Shown here: in pieces, positions 54,875 to 64,000 of the stretch
Numbering within the stretch: the stretch's first letter is position 1
How the letters are laid out: each line of letters opens with the position of its first letter
Assembly: GCA_016748015.1 (NCBI GenBank)
Contig: JAAOMT010000523.1
Span: forward strand, 618,156-682,155
Source: Geosiphon pyriformis
Taxonomy: Eukaryota; Glomeromycota; Glomeromycetes; Archaeosporales; Geosiphonaceae
Length of the DNA stretch: 64,000 nucleotides
Direction of reading: 5' to 3'
Position numbers and translations under genes: made by a program
The notes under the pieces: generated by a model
Told to the model about the DNA's origin: nothing
The model's database searches: none
Seen by the model: the letters and a program-made list of their open reading frames with translations, nothing else

Positions 54875-55790
54875 AATACCTTCATTATTATCACTGAATT
54901 ATTTAAGTTCCTGTTCCTTGGTAAGATCAGAGAGTGTGATGTATGTTTTGGGGTTTGAATTAGAGTTCAAATCACTATTATTTTTATAGCCATATTGGGC
55001 AGAGCTGGAAGTGTTGTTTTTGTTGTCATTGTTGTTAGAGTCTAAATTGGGATTGAAAATTGATTCCAATTCTAATGTACAGCTGTTGATTGGTTTTTCC
55101 TCTTCTGGGATTGTGTAGATCATGTGTGGTGGTGGATTGTAAATAAGATCACACTTATTACAATATTGAAAGTCACATGGAATTAAGCAGTATTAACATA
55201 ATCAAATATTCAACTGCTCTAAACACTGCTCTTGCTCTTTTCTAGTGAGTGCTAATCGCTGGTAATGTTCATGGAATTCTTCCAGATCATCTTCAATGTT
55301 ACCAAAGATGTTAAAGGTGAGGACGTATTCAGATTTGGGCAGTGAAAGTGGATTATTCTTAATTTCTAATAACTCATTGGTAGTGGCGTCTTTTACTTTC
55401 ATACTCACCATTTTCCAGATTTCATGTTCATTGTGAAGATATTTTTCCAACTATTGCAATGCTTTTTTCTAGATATTGTTAATTGGAGTTTTTTTGCGTA
55501 CCCAGTTGTTTATTAGGATAGTATACTGGCATGTCTTGTCACACATTTCTCCTTACTTAGGAATGTCATTCTACATTCCTTTGTTGGGCAAAATTGTTTT
55601 ATATGTGAAACAAGATTTGTTATTCTATTTTCCTTGTCTTTTTGGGTGTCCAAACTGTTTTATGACACATGGGCAACAATAAAACTTTGTTGCTGTGGAG
55701 TATTCCTCATCATTACCACAGCATGTACCCATTGACAACAATTTCTTACCACAATCTATGCATACTAATTTCAGTTAGCAATAGTTAGAT
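54875..55790 (-). pseudogene. Cys-rich zinc-finger-like region and spacer (copy E)
   Basis: From 55770 down: LVCIDCGKKLLSMGTCCGND, EEYSTATKFYCCPCVIKQFG, KSCFTYKTILPNKGM, GEMCDKTCQYTILINNWVRK. Cys spacing C-x2-C-x9-C-C-x13-C-C-x-C suggests two or more zinc sites. Then EFHEHYQRLALTRKEQEQCL (helical), YCLIPCDFQYCNKCDLIYNP (C-x4-C-x2-C), and an acidic Asn/Asp/Ser-rich spacer (54899-55123). Conserved in all five family-1 copies. No family recognised. Confidence 0.75.
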
Positions 55791-56796
55791 AGCAGTGGTA
55801 AAAAGTAAGTGTATGGGCTATAAGTGGTGGTTGGTATTAAACCTTTTTCCTTCTCTTTCCCTTTTTCTTTATTGTTATTTTCTTTCCACTTTTAAGTTGT
55901 TATTTTGTCCTGATTATTGTCAGTTATTCAGACTTGGTTGGCATTCCAAATAGGTTCTTCTTTTTATGTTCTTTTTCTTTTGTCATCCCAAGAGAATATT
56001 GGCAGTAGCTTGTTGTGATCTTTGTTAGCCCAAGATACTTAATAGACTTCTCAGGTAGGTTTCTTTTTTTTTCCTCAAAGTCAATTAGTGGTGCTAGCAG
56101 GTTGTTGGTTTTGAAATGACCACATGTGGCTAGTACTCATGTGTGTTGGCTATTTTGGCTAAGTTGAAGCTCTTGCATTGTCCAGTCAAGTATTGCATTG
56201 GTTTTAGATAACCAGTTATTTTTTACTAATGCCTGATATTGAGTTGCTTCTATTACTAGAACTTTGATAAAAATGATAATGCCATTGACTTCAAAAGGAA
56301 AGTTATCAATTTCACCAATAGAAAATTTGGTTGTTCAATCAGTGGTAATTATGCAAGCACTAACAGTGTGATTAACTCGGCAACCTAATTGGTCCATGAG
56401 TTGTCATGTAATGATGCTGCCAGCTGATTCACTGTCTAGTATCAGTTTGATGGCATGACTATCAATCTGCACATTGGTGTACATGGTGGTAATTGGTTTG
56501 GTGTTAAGAATGGTTTTACTAAATAATGAAACTGGTGTGGTTTCTTTGAGTTCAAATGGAAAAATTGTGGCTAGCAATTCATTATTGGTTATAATAGCTG
56601 GAGGTATATTGCTGGTAAGTAATTTGTTTTGGTTGAGTTTCTGGTTGTTGGGTAAGACATTTTCTGGAATAATTAGAAGACTTAAATAGAGTTGGGCATT
56701 TGGGTTTTGGGAGTATTCAGTGCCCAAATTCCATTGTTGAGATCCTGCTGGCTGGGTTGAGAAACTGGGAATTGGTTGATGAACTATTATCAACAA
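55791..56796 (-). pseudogene. Protease region (copy E)
   Basis: 56404-56796: NLGTEYSQNPNAQLYLSLLI, IPENVLPNNQKLNQNKLLTS, IPPAIITNNELLATIFPFEL, KLILDSESAGSIIT: catalytic Asp kept, DSG now D-S-E (Gly to Glu). After a short shift come GKIDNFPFEVNGIIIFIKVL and LVIEATQYQALVKNNWLSKT. A Lys/Arg/Glu-rich stretch follows to the Cys-rich region. Confidence 0.87.
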
Positions 56797-58800
56797 TCTT
56801 CAGCTTTGTTGTGTCATTTTCAGCTTTTGGGTTCTATTTTGAGATAGGTTTTGGGGTGGTGTTTAGATTTGTTGAGATTGATAGATTACTTGGAACTGTA
56901 ACTGATAGATAGGCTGAGACTGCGGTTGATAAATCACTGGTGTTGTCAGCTGATAAACTGGTGGTTAATAGATTGGCTGCTGCATTATAAGTAGATAATC
57001 CAGTTGATATAGTGCTGAGTTGGATTGGTAACTTGAAGTTTGAAACTGGTGATTGGGGTTTTGATATTAATTTCCCAATTATTTGTTATCTATTCTTAAC
57101 CTGTAGTCAATTCTCAAATGTTCTTGTTTACTACAGTAGTAACAAACATGCATCTTCTGCTGCCATTGTTAATTGGTCAAGGATGATAGACATAACTGAT
57201 TCTGGAAATGATTTGCATTCCTTTGGTTATTGCATTATTGTGAAAATTGATAAATTGCCTGATTGTTAACTAAGTATTCCTCTAATTTTTGGTTGATAGA
57301 ATCACTGAATTGTTTCAACTTAGAATCCAATTCAGATAATCTGTTTATTACTAGATTTATGGCTTAAGTGTGGTTAGCTTTGAGTTCAGCTGCTTCAAAA
57401 TCTCTGGCATTCATAATTGCGGCTTGAAGATCTACTGGATGTATTGGGAGTACATACTGAAGAATACTACTGCGTAAATTTCTAATGAATTGATTTAAAA
57501 TCTGTGATGCTGTAAAATAATCAGTCTGAATTGCCTGAATTTGGCACAAATTTTTATGAAAGTATTTTAAGTAAGTGGTAACTGCTTCATTTTCTCCTTG
57601 CTTAATAGTGATAAAGATGTTTGTTAAACAATTAATACTATTATTATTACTGAAATATCTCAAGAATGCAACTTTAAATTCCTGAAATGTTTGAAGTTTG
57701 GCAACTAAACTTTGATACCATAAATTGGCAGTATTTTGTAAGAAATAGGGGATGGCTTGGAGTGCTCTTGTGTTATTTTATCCATTGGCTGTAATGGTCT
57801 TTTCAATGTTGTTAAGCCATATTTGGACATCATTTTCTTTGCCAGTGAATTTGTCAAGTTTTGCTATTGGAGCATAAGTCATTGGATCTAGGTTTGGTTG
57901 TTGAAGTTGTTGTTGCGACTGTTGAAGCAGCTATTGTGGTTGTTGAAGTGGTTGAAGTGGTTGTTGTTGAATTGGTTCAATAATCAGTTCAATTGGTGGT
58001 TGATCAATGACAATTACTGGAAGTAAGTTTTGCTGATTAATTGTTTTGGAATTTGTAATGTTCGGATTTTGAGGAGTTTGAAAGTTCAGAGTTTCAATTT
58101 CCAGATTTTCTGTAATCAAATTTTGATAATTAAATTTTTAATCTTCTTTTTTCTCTTCATCTGATGCTATTATCTCCCAGGGACTTGCAGTTTTGAAATC
58201 TGGTTGAGATGGTAGTGATTAGAATTCTGATGGCATTGGCAATCGCAATTTAAATCCTTCAAAATATTTGCCATATGGTCTTAACAATTCTGCTCTTTTT
58301 TGTTTACTTTGGAATAAAAAATGTCTAAAGGTTGATGTTGCATTTGATGTAGATGTGTCTGCTGATGAGATATTAATGGCACTTCCAGGGATATAGTAGT
58401 AAGATGGGTTGTTTGATAACTCAACTCTGGTTTTCTTCCAAGTGAGTGGTTGTATCCTTTGGAGTGTTACTGCTGGTGTTTGCAGTTTTTTTTTTCTTTA
58501 TTGGCATATGTAATTGGGTATTTTTGTTGGATGTGATATTCAATTTCTTTGTTGATTTCCATAATGATGGATGCAAAATTGTGGTTTGTTAGTAGACTAG
58601 TGTTTTAAATTAATTTGTTGTAAAAGATTTTTTTTGCTGACTCAGTGTTTATTGGTGTTCCTAACAGATAGGCAATTTTCTTGTTAACATAAAAATTAAA
58701 GACTGATTCCACTAATATGTAATTGCTGTTTAATTCCAAATGTTGACAGTAGTGTTAAAATAAAGATTTTGTGAATCTTAAATGGTTTGCTCCTATTGAT
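56797..58800 (-). pseudogene. gag: Gag (copy E)
   Basis: The N terminus reads VAESESIGANHLRFTKSLF (58745-58800) with GTG, not ATG, at the first codon. Then ESVFNFYVNKKIAYLLGTPI, ASIIMEINKEIEYHIQQKYP, SAINISSADTSTSNATSTF, the Gln/Pro-rich PIQQQPLQPLQQPQ (57931-58119), capsid KLDKFTGKENDVQIWLNNIE, and 57364-57663 MRYFSNNNSINCLTNIFITI, YLKYFHKNLCQIQAIQTDYF. Knuckle at 57103-57144: C-Y-Y-C-S-K-Q-E-H-L-R-I-D-Y, last Cys lost to Tyr. A Tyr/Gln-rich tail follows. Would form the particle and bind RNA. Confidence 0.87.
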
Positions 58801-58857
58801 TCTGATTCTGCCACTTTTGGATGGGTGTAGTTGGTGCTAGTTCTCTGTAGAATTATA

Positions 58858-58874
58858 CCTTACAGGGAGCACTA
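58858..58874 (-). other. Primer binding site, copy E
   Basis: CCTTACAGGGAGCACTA on the plus strand, three transitions from the copy C site, 2 bp from the LTR. Confidence 0.72.
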
Positions 58875-58876
58875 AA

Positions 58877-59696
58877 TGTTACAAGTAATTATTTGGAGTC
58901 TTAAATCAAATAGCAAACCTGTAACTTGGTGCTTGGCTGATCTTCTGGTGTTGATATCTGAAGGTTTTGTTGTAAAGTTCTTTGTATAATGAACAGAGAT
59001 TTAATTGATGGTTTTATCTATAGTTTTCTAAAACCTCAGTTTTGTCAAATTTCTTTCTTAGCATGGTGGCCAGTAATCCTTCTGGTAAGCTATCCTCAAA
59101 TCTATGAGTGTTTTACCCTTGTTTCATAGATTTTTTACCAGTCTTTATGATGTCTGTATCTTAGCACTTAATCTTTAATAAATTTAGTAAAACCAAAAAA
59201 ATAACAAAAAGAAATAAAAGAAAATAAAAAAAGATAAAGAAATGAGTAAAAGCAATTGCAAATTAGTATCTCATCAATAGCCATAATCAAAAGCTATTGT
59301 TCCAATGTGGTTAAGTATCAATTACTATCAACATAAAGTGTTGATAGTGGAGAGTAGATTGAGATAGTGAATAATTATTTATTGATATTTGTGAATGGAA
59401 GGTTGCTTAGATCAGATCTAAACTGGGAGGTCTGTTTTTTCTACTTTTAATGCTACCACTATATATACATAAATGAGATTTCTCAATTCCTCAATTTTTT
59501 ACACCAGAAATCCTGCAATTTTTTTTGAAAGAAAGTCTGAAATTATGAAATTCTGTAATTCTTTGTACGAGAATTCTGAAATTTCTGGAATCTTGCAATT
59601 CCTCTTGAGAGGAATCCTGGAATTCCACATTTACTATGGCTATTTCTAATTGGCTAATTTATGTGCTAATATACTTCCTATATTTTATGAGTAATA
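58877..59696 (-). repeat. 5' LTR of copy E
   Basis: TGTTACAAGTAATTATTTGG at the left, TTATGAGTAATA at the right. ATTGG at 59649-59653 (CCAAT box), GAATTCC array at about 59475-59630, TATATATA at 59460-59467, hairpin 2 at 59324-59348 (10-bp perfect arms), hairpin 1 at 59275-59299. Confidence 0.95.
59460..59467 (-). promoter_or_regulatory. TATA box, copy E 5' LTR
   Basis: TATATATA about 230 bp from the sense start of the LTR. This is the LTR that would drive copy E. Confidence 0.75.
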
Positions 59697-59703
59697 ATGC
59701 TCA

Positions 59704-60676
59704 TGTTACTGGAGGTTTTTGGTCTCTTCTTAGCTCTTGTATGTTTGTTGTAATGCTGTTAATTCACGACTATGGGAAGTGTTTAAACCTCTGATAACTG
59801 AATTTATCTTTAAATTATTTCCTATAATTTGAACTTGCTGGGCTTATAAATGGAATGGCCAATTCCTTGCCAGTTACTTTGTGTAGTTACATTGTAGTAA
59901 ACATTAACTCTTTCTCAGAAATTGCTCATCTGGAAGCTCACTAAAAATGTGTAGTTACTTTGCTGTGAAAGTCAACTCTTCTACAGAAATCTTATCTGTA
60001 GGCTACCCTAATGATTATAATAAGAAAATAAAAAAAATAAAATAAAAAAAATGTAAAAGAAATAGGATTTTATTAAGAAAAACATTTTCTATCCAGGTCT
60101 GGAGTTACTAACAGTTTACTTAAATTGGTAGCTAATCAATTTCAAAATGTTAGTTGGGTTTTGAGGATTTTCTATGTGTAATAATTAAAGAATTTGGTTT
60201 TTTCGAATTATTTGATATTTATTTCTTTTTGTGTATAGGAATAGTTCTAAGTGATAAATCTAAAGTAAGATACATTTTCTCGAAAAGAGAAGCTCTTCTT
60301 TTATACAACTTGTCATAACACTATTCTATAAACTTGAACTTTGCTCTTTTCTACAATTTTGCTGAACTAAAGATACATTTCGGCGAACTACAAGTTATTT
60401 CTGCGAACTATTAAATATTTCGGTGAACTATCAATTATTTTGGCAAATTTCTACAAATTTTGGTGAACTCTTGAATGTTACATAGTTCGGGGTATTGCAT
60501 GATTGATCATTACAATTAGGTTACATTTGTGTTATGTACAAATTGGGTTATTAATTAAATGATAATTTCAAGTATTTTGCTAAATGTAATAAATGATAAT
60601 TTGAAATGCTAATTAATGATAAAAATTATAAGAGTAATTTCATGCTAAGCAATATCTCTAATTTCGTCTGGTAACA
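59704..60676 (-). repeat. Solo LTR, family 2, in LINE F
   Basis: TGTTACTGGAGGTTTTTGGT at the left, TCTGGTAACA at the right. CTCA on both sides (59700-59703, 60677-60680). It lies only 7 bp from the right end of copy E, 3 bp beyond E's target duplication. The opposite orientation of the similar LTR at 61215 gives a large inverted repeat in this region. TATA (sense TATAAAAG) near 60298-60305. Confidence 0.95.
60356..60476. repeat. Six 20/21-bp tandem repeats in family-2 LTR
   Basis: Units at 60356-60376 (21 bp), 60377-60396, 60397-60416, 60417-60436, 60437-60456 and 60457-60476. Consensus ATTTCGGCGAACTAYNAATT. Upstream of the TATA box in LTR sense. Four units in the LTR at 9486-10425. Confidence 0.9.
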
Positions 60677-60680
60677 CTCA

Positions 60681-61214
60681 TTAACCATACAGTAAATGAA
60701 ATTAACTACTATTAAAACAGTTCTTTTTCTATTCTTAAAAGTAGATATCACTTCTTTCACTCATTTCTTAAAAACAAAATTTTTGCACAAGACTATATAA
60801 ACACCAACATCTAAAATGCCCAAAAAAAAAGTTTGCAATACTTAGAATGATGATGGAGAGTATTCCTCTATTAGAAATTTCCACAAATGAACATAACCAA
60901 AGATAATATTAAAATGCATAAAAACATTTTTCAAGTAAGTAAAAGCATAATCAGACAACTCAATGTTATCACACATCAAGCACAAAATGCCCAGATAATT
61001 TTTGTTATATAGTTTCTTATAAACAGTGACTGGTAATCTTTTGTAGATAGTTATCATCATATATATACATAGAGCAGTTGACTTTTTACCAGTAAACCCA
61101 AACAATATATGAGAGTTTAGATACTAAACTAAGGCAGTACAACTCCAATTTACACACTAAATAAATGATCTATCCAAAACATCTATATTAAGACCTGCTT
61201 TTTACAAAGCCTAA
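60681..61214 (-). pseudogene. LINE F, upstream part (right of copy E)
   Basis: Minus strand. 60842-61105 reads FGFTGKKSTALCIYMMITIY, RLPVTVYKKLYNKNYLGILC, LMCDNIELSDYAFTY, matching the RRLPVAVRKRLYN...VLCLxCGxVELSDYxF block of LINEs I and J. CMVNE lies next to the CTCA duplication and continues in frame at 49732. At 61214 the family-2 copy G interrupts it; the RNase H and RT of this LINE would lie beyond the window. Confidence 0.8.
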
Positions 61215-62174
61215 TGTTACTAGTAGAATTTTAGCTATTAATTAGCATAAAGTTACCCTTATAATTTCTATTATTAATTAGTATATATCATTATCATTTT
61301 TATTATTACTTATTATTTAATCAAATTATTAAATATTATTATTTAATTAATAACCTAATTTGTACCATAAAAATTAAGATAATCAAATTACACAATACTT
61401 TAAACCATTTAATATTCAAAAATTCGCCAAAATTAGCAAAAATTGGCCGAAATAATTAATAGTTTGTGAAAATAACTTATAGTTTGCTAAAATGTATCTT
61501 TAGTTTGCTAAAATTAGAGCAAAGAGAAAAATACAAGTTCAAAAACTAGTACTACAACAAATTGTATAAAAAAAGAGCTTTTTTTTTCAAAAAAATGTAT
61601 CTTATTTTTAGATATTTTAATTAAAACAAATCATTTCTTATACATTCTTACAAAAAGCAAATAAAAATTAAAAATATTTGAAAACCAAATCCTTAATTAT
61701 TTTACTTGAAATTCACAAAAAACCCAATTAACATTTTGAAATTGATTAACTACCAATTCCAATAATTTGTTAGTAACTCCAGGTCTGAATAAAAAACGAT
61801 TCTCTTGACAACATTTTATTTTTTTTATATTTTTTTATATTTTTTTTACTTTTTTTATTATAATTATTAGAATAGTTTACAAACAAGATTCTTGTAGAAA
61901 AGTTAACTTTCACAACAAAGTAACTACACATTTTTTAGTAAGCTTCTAGACAAACAATTCCTAGAAAAGAGTTAACATTTACTACAATGTAACTACACAA
62001 AACAACTGGCACAGAATTGGTTATTCCACTTATAAGTCCAGCAGTTCAAATTATAAGAGATAATTTGAAGATAAATTCAGTTATTGGAAATTCAACTACT
62101 TCCAGAAAACGTGAATTCACAACAAACAGACATTAACAACATTAAAGAAAAGAGACCAAAAACCTTCAGTAATA
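61215..62174 (+). repeat. 5' LTR of copy G (family 2)
   Basis: TGTTACTAGTAGAATTTTAG at the left, ACCTTCAGTAATA at the right (terminal CA now TA). Aligns inverted with 59704-60676 and 9486-10425. The 20-bp repeats lie at about 61418-61520, TATAAAA at 61565-61571. T-rich run at 61816-61860. Confidence 0.93.
61565..61571 (+). promoter_or_regulatory. TATA box, copy G LTR
   Basis: TATAAAA about 45 bp after the 20-bp repeats, conserved in all family-2 LTRs here. Confidence 0.7.
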
Positions 62175-62176
62175 TT

Positions 62177-62193
62177 TGGTGCTTTCTCATAGA
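62177..62193 (+). other. Primer binding site, copy G
   Basis: TGGTGCTTTCTCATAGA, 2 bp after the LTR. The first eight bases equal those of family 1 (TGGTGCTT), suggesting the same or a similar tRNA; the rest differs. Confidence 0.65.
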
Positions 62194-62249
62194 AACAACA
62201 CAACAACAACAAATTCAAAGTGGTAACTCCAGTAGACACAACAACTTTA

Positions 62250-64000
62250 GAATATTATTAGTTAATTTACACCTACTGCAAACAAAGATTCAACATCCAA
62301 GACAGAATTGAAATTTTTAAGAAATCACTATACCAATACATTGAAAACTGCATCAATAATTATCTCTTTGAAAACTACAACATTTTAGAAATCAGAAGCA
62401 ATCTCTATAATAATTTATTGCACTATTCACACTTGAGAACTGAAAACCTTAACAGTAAAACACTTAACACCTACTTTCAAGAATTCAACTTTAATATTAT
62501 TCAATATTGTAAAAAAAAATACCTAATACAGTCCAAATACTCTCTTGACTTTAAATTAGAACCAGAAAATAGCAACAACAAAAAGCAAAAAAAGATACTT
62601 TGAATTAGTCATACAATTTACAACACACCAAAAACAACTGCCAAACACTTACAAATACTTGAACAAAGAACCAATGTCAAATTACTACTTTCTATTACAT
62701 CATTTTCAATTTCACTTGCTCAATCACAAACTCCAAATTCACCACTTATTCAGTTCTGAAAACTAGAAGATTTTCAATCACCCAAAAGTTTTACTTAACA
62801 GCAAAAACCAATATTAACCAGCACTAATCTTCTTGATTACTTAGAAAAAAATCAAAATAATTATTTAAAAAACTTAGAAAGTAAAGAAACCAAATCAGAA
62901 CAAAAAAAAACTACAGAAAACAAAAAAAAAATAACAACTACATACATTGCAAAAATCACTGAATTTACAAGAAAAAATGTTGATACCAGTCTACAAGAAT
63001 GGCTTGACAAAGTTCAAAAAGTGCAAATGGATGGACTGCAGCAAAAATGCTAAAAGCAATCTCATATTTTCTCTAAAAAACAGCAGAAGAATAGTTTGAA
63101 AACTTGGATGCACCTTTTGAAAACTGGCAAGCATTTAAAAATGCTTTTTTACAACAATTTATTAACAACAACATATTTATTATACTCCAAAACTGATTCC
63201 AAAACATCAAACAAAAATCATTTGAATTTGTCATAATTTATTTTGGAAAATTCAACAAACTCTTTTGACAAATTTAACAATTGGAAACCAATGAATATTA
63301 TTCCAATGCCCAAATTTTGATTAGTTTATTGCAGGATTAAAAGATAAATTAATTAAGAAAATTTGCTTCCATGCTTCAAAAAACTTAGCTATAGTCATCT
63401 AACATGCAAAAAACTATGAAATAACTATAAAAGAAACAAATCATACAAAGTTTGTAAACTTTATAATTAAAAAAACCAGTTTAACAGCTGAAAAAAAAAT
63501 TGACCAATTCACAAAAAGGATTAAAAATTATTTCACAAATCAACAATAACAGCAACAACTACAAAGATATCAGCCACTTCAATAATGCAATCAAAACAAC
63601 TACCTTTTATTAACCAACAACCAATCACAAAACTGTCACTATTGTAAAATTCCAGGACATTGGAAACAAGATTGTAGAAAACTACAACAAAACCAACAGA
63701 ATAGGAGTAATTAACATTACTTTTCACTACAGCAATCTTATTATCAAACTTTACAACCATCTGCCTATTACTTTCTAAGATCCCAGCAACAAAACAATTA
63801 CTATCAGCCTGTTCTATAGTAGTAATATTAACAACTTATGCCAAAATTACAGTATTAGCAATTACCTTCAGCTTAACAATATCAAGTATCTGCAAAAAAA
63901 TTAGGACAACAAAACTAATTCATACCACAAAATCAGTTCCAAACCCAGAACAACCAAACAAATATTAACAATTAATTAGTTTCCCGAAATCTGATTCAAC
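62250..64000 (+). pseudogene. gag: Gag of family 2 (copy G), with intact zinc knuckle
   Basis: Readable pieces in order: NCINNYLFENYNILEIRSNL (about 62345-62405), NLYNNLLHYSHLRTENLN, KKYLIQSKYSLDFKLEPENS, AKITEFTRKNVDTSLQEWLD (62950-63010), MLKAISYFL and FENLDAPFENWQAFKNAFLQ (63050-63150), KSFEFVIIYFGKFNKL, KQLETNEYYSNAQIL and TNHTKFVNFIIKKTSL. The knuckle C-H-Y-C-K-I-P-G-H-W-K-Q-D-C at 63634-63675 is complete. A Gln/Asn/Tyr-rich tail then runs to the window end. Stops and shifts at about 63035, 63075 and 63320. Same overall plan as family-1 Gag but different sequence. Confidence 0.82.

Larger units (their letters stand above)
49733..59696 (-). mobile_element. Ty3/gypsy copy E (family 1), full length with target duplication
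   Basis: Minus strand, 9964 bp: 5' LTR 58877-59696, primer site 58858-58874, gag, protease, Cys-rich region, dUTPase, RT, RNase H, integrase, post-integrase region, 3' LTR 49733-50542. ATGC lies on both sides (49729-49732, 59697-59700). The two LTRs align over their length, with differences that look almost all like transitions. It is the best reference for the family in this window, inserted in LINE F. Every enzyme has at least one lost catalytic residue or stop. Confidence 0.95.
61215..64000 (+). mobile_element. Ty3/gypsy copy G (family 2), 5' part, runs off window
   Basis: 5' LTR 61215-62174, primer site from 62177, gag to about 63980. Left flank CTAA (61211-61214). The protease and later domains are outside. 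Inserted into LINE F. It sets the orientation of family-2 LTRs. Confidence 0.88.

Noticed and set aside
62084-62311. 75-codon plus-strand frame spanning the LTR/primer site of copy G
   Set aside because: It crosses the LTR end and primer site, so it is not a gene of its own.

Overview
The window is about 64 kb of strongly A+T-rich eukaryotic nuclear DNA made almost entirely of nested, decayed retrotransposons. I see no intact host gene, rRNA, tRNA or CRISPR. Low CpG, gypsy polyproteins carrying a dUTPase, LINE RNase H/C-terminal fragments and a DUF7869-like gene remnant together resemble what I remember of arbuscular mycorrhizal fungi (Glomeromycotina, such as Rhizophagus or Gigaspora). The taxonomic call is an inference from memory, not from a search.

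Layout. 1-1.6 kb: two decayed genes, one DUF7869-like and one HAD-like. 1.6-4.8 kb: little that can be recognised. 4.8-10.5 kb (+): gypsy copy A, cut in its RNase H by a solo LTR of family 2 and then by gypsy copy B. 10.5-22.0 kb (+): copy B with both LTRs, itself split by two solo family-1 LTRs. 22.8-28.6 kb (+): a very eroded family-2 gypsy copy (H) with an inverted LINE fragment (I) inside it. 28.8-29.8 kb: solo family-1 LTR. 29.8-32.0 kb (-): LINE J. 32.0-41.9 kb (-): gypsy copy C, flanked by two LTRs of different subtypes. 41.9-48.8 kb (-): gypsy copy D, lacking its 3' half and holding a solo LTR in gag. 48.8-49.7 kb: two LINE 3' ends tail to tail (K and F). 49.7-59.7 kb (-): full-length gypsy copy E with an ATGC target duplication. 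59.7-60.7 kb: solo family-2 LTR. 60.7-61.2 kb: the rest of LINE F. From 61.2 kb (+): 5' LTR, primer site and gag of family-2 copy G, which runs off the window.

Family 1 (A-E) has an unusual layout: Gag with a CCHC knuckle, protease, a Cys-rich zinc-finger-like region, a dUTPase with all five motifs, a beta-rich linker, RT, RNase H, integrase, and a conserved post-integrase region of unknown function. Its LTRs carry a CCAAT box, a GAATTCC-type array or an alternative 40-bp palindromic module, a TATA box and two conserved hairpins in the predicted leader. Family 2 LTRs carry a 20-bp tandem repeat. Every copy has lost catalytic residues, mostly by C-to-T or G-to-A changes, so nothing here looks autonomous.
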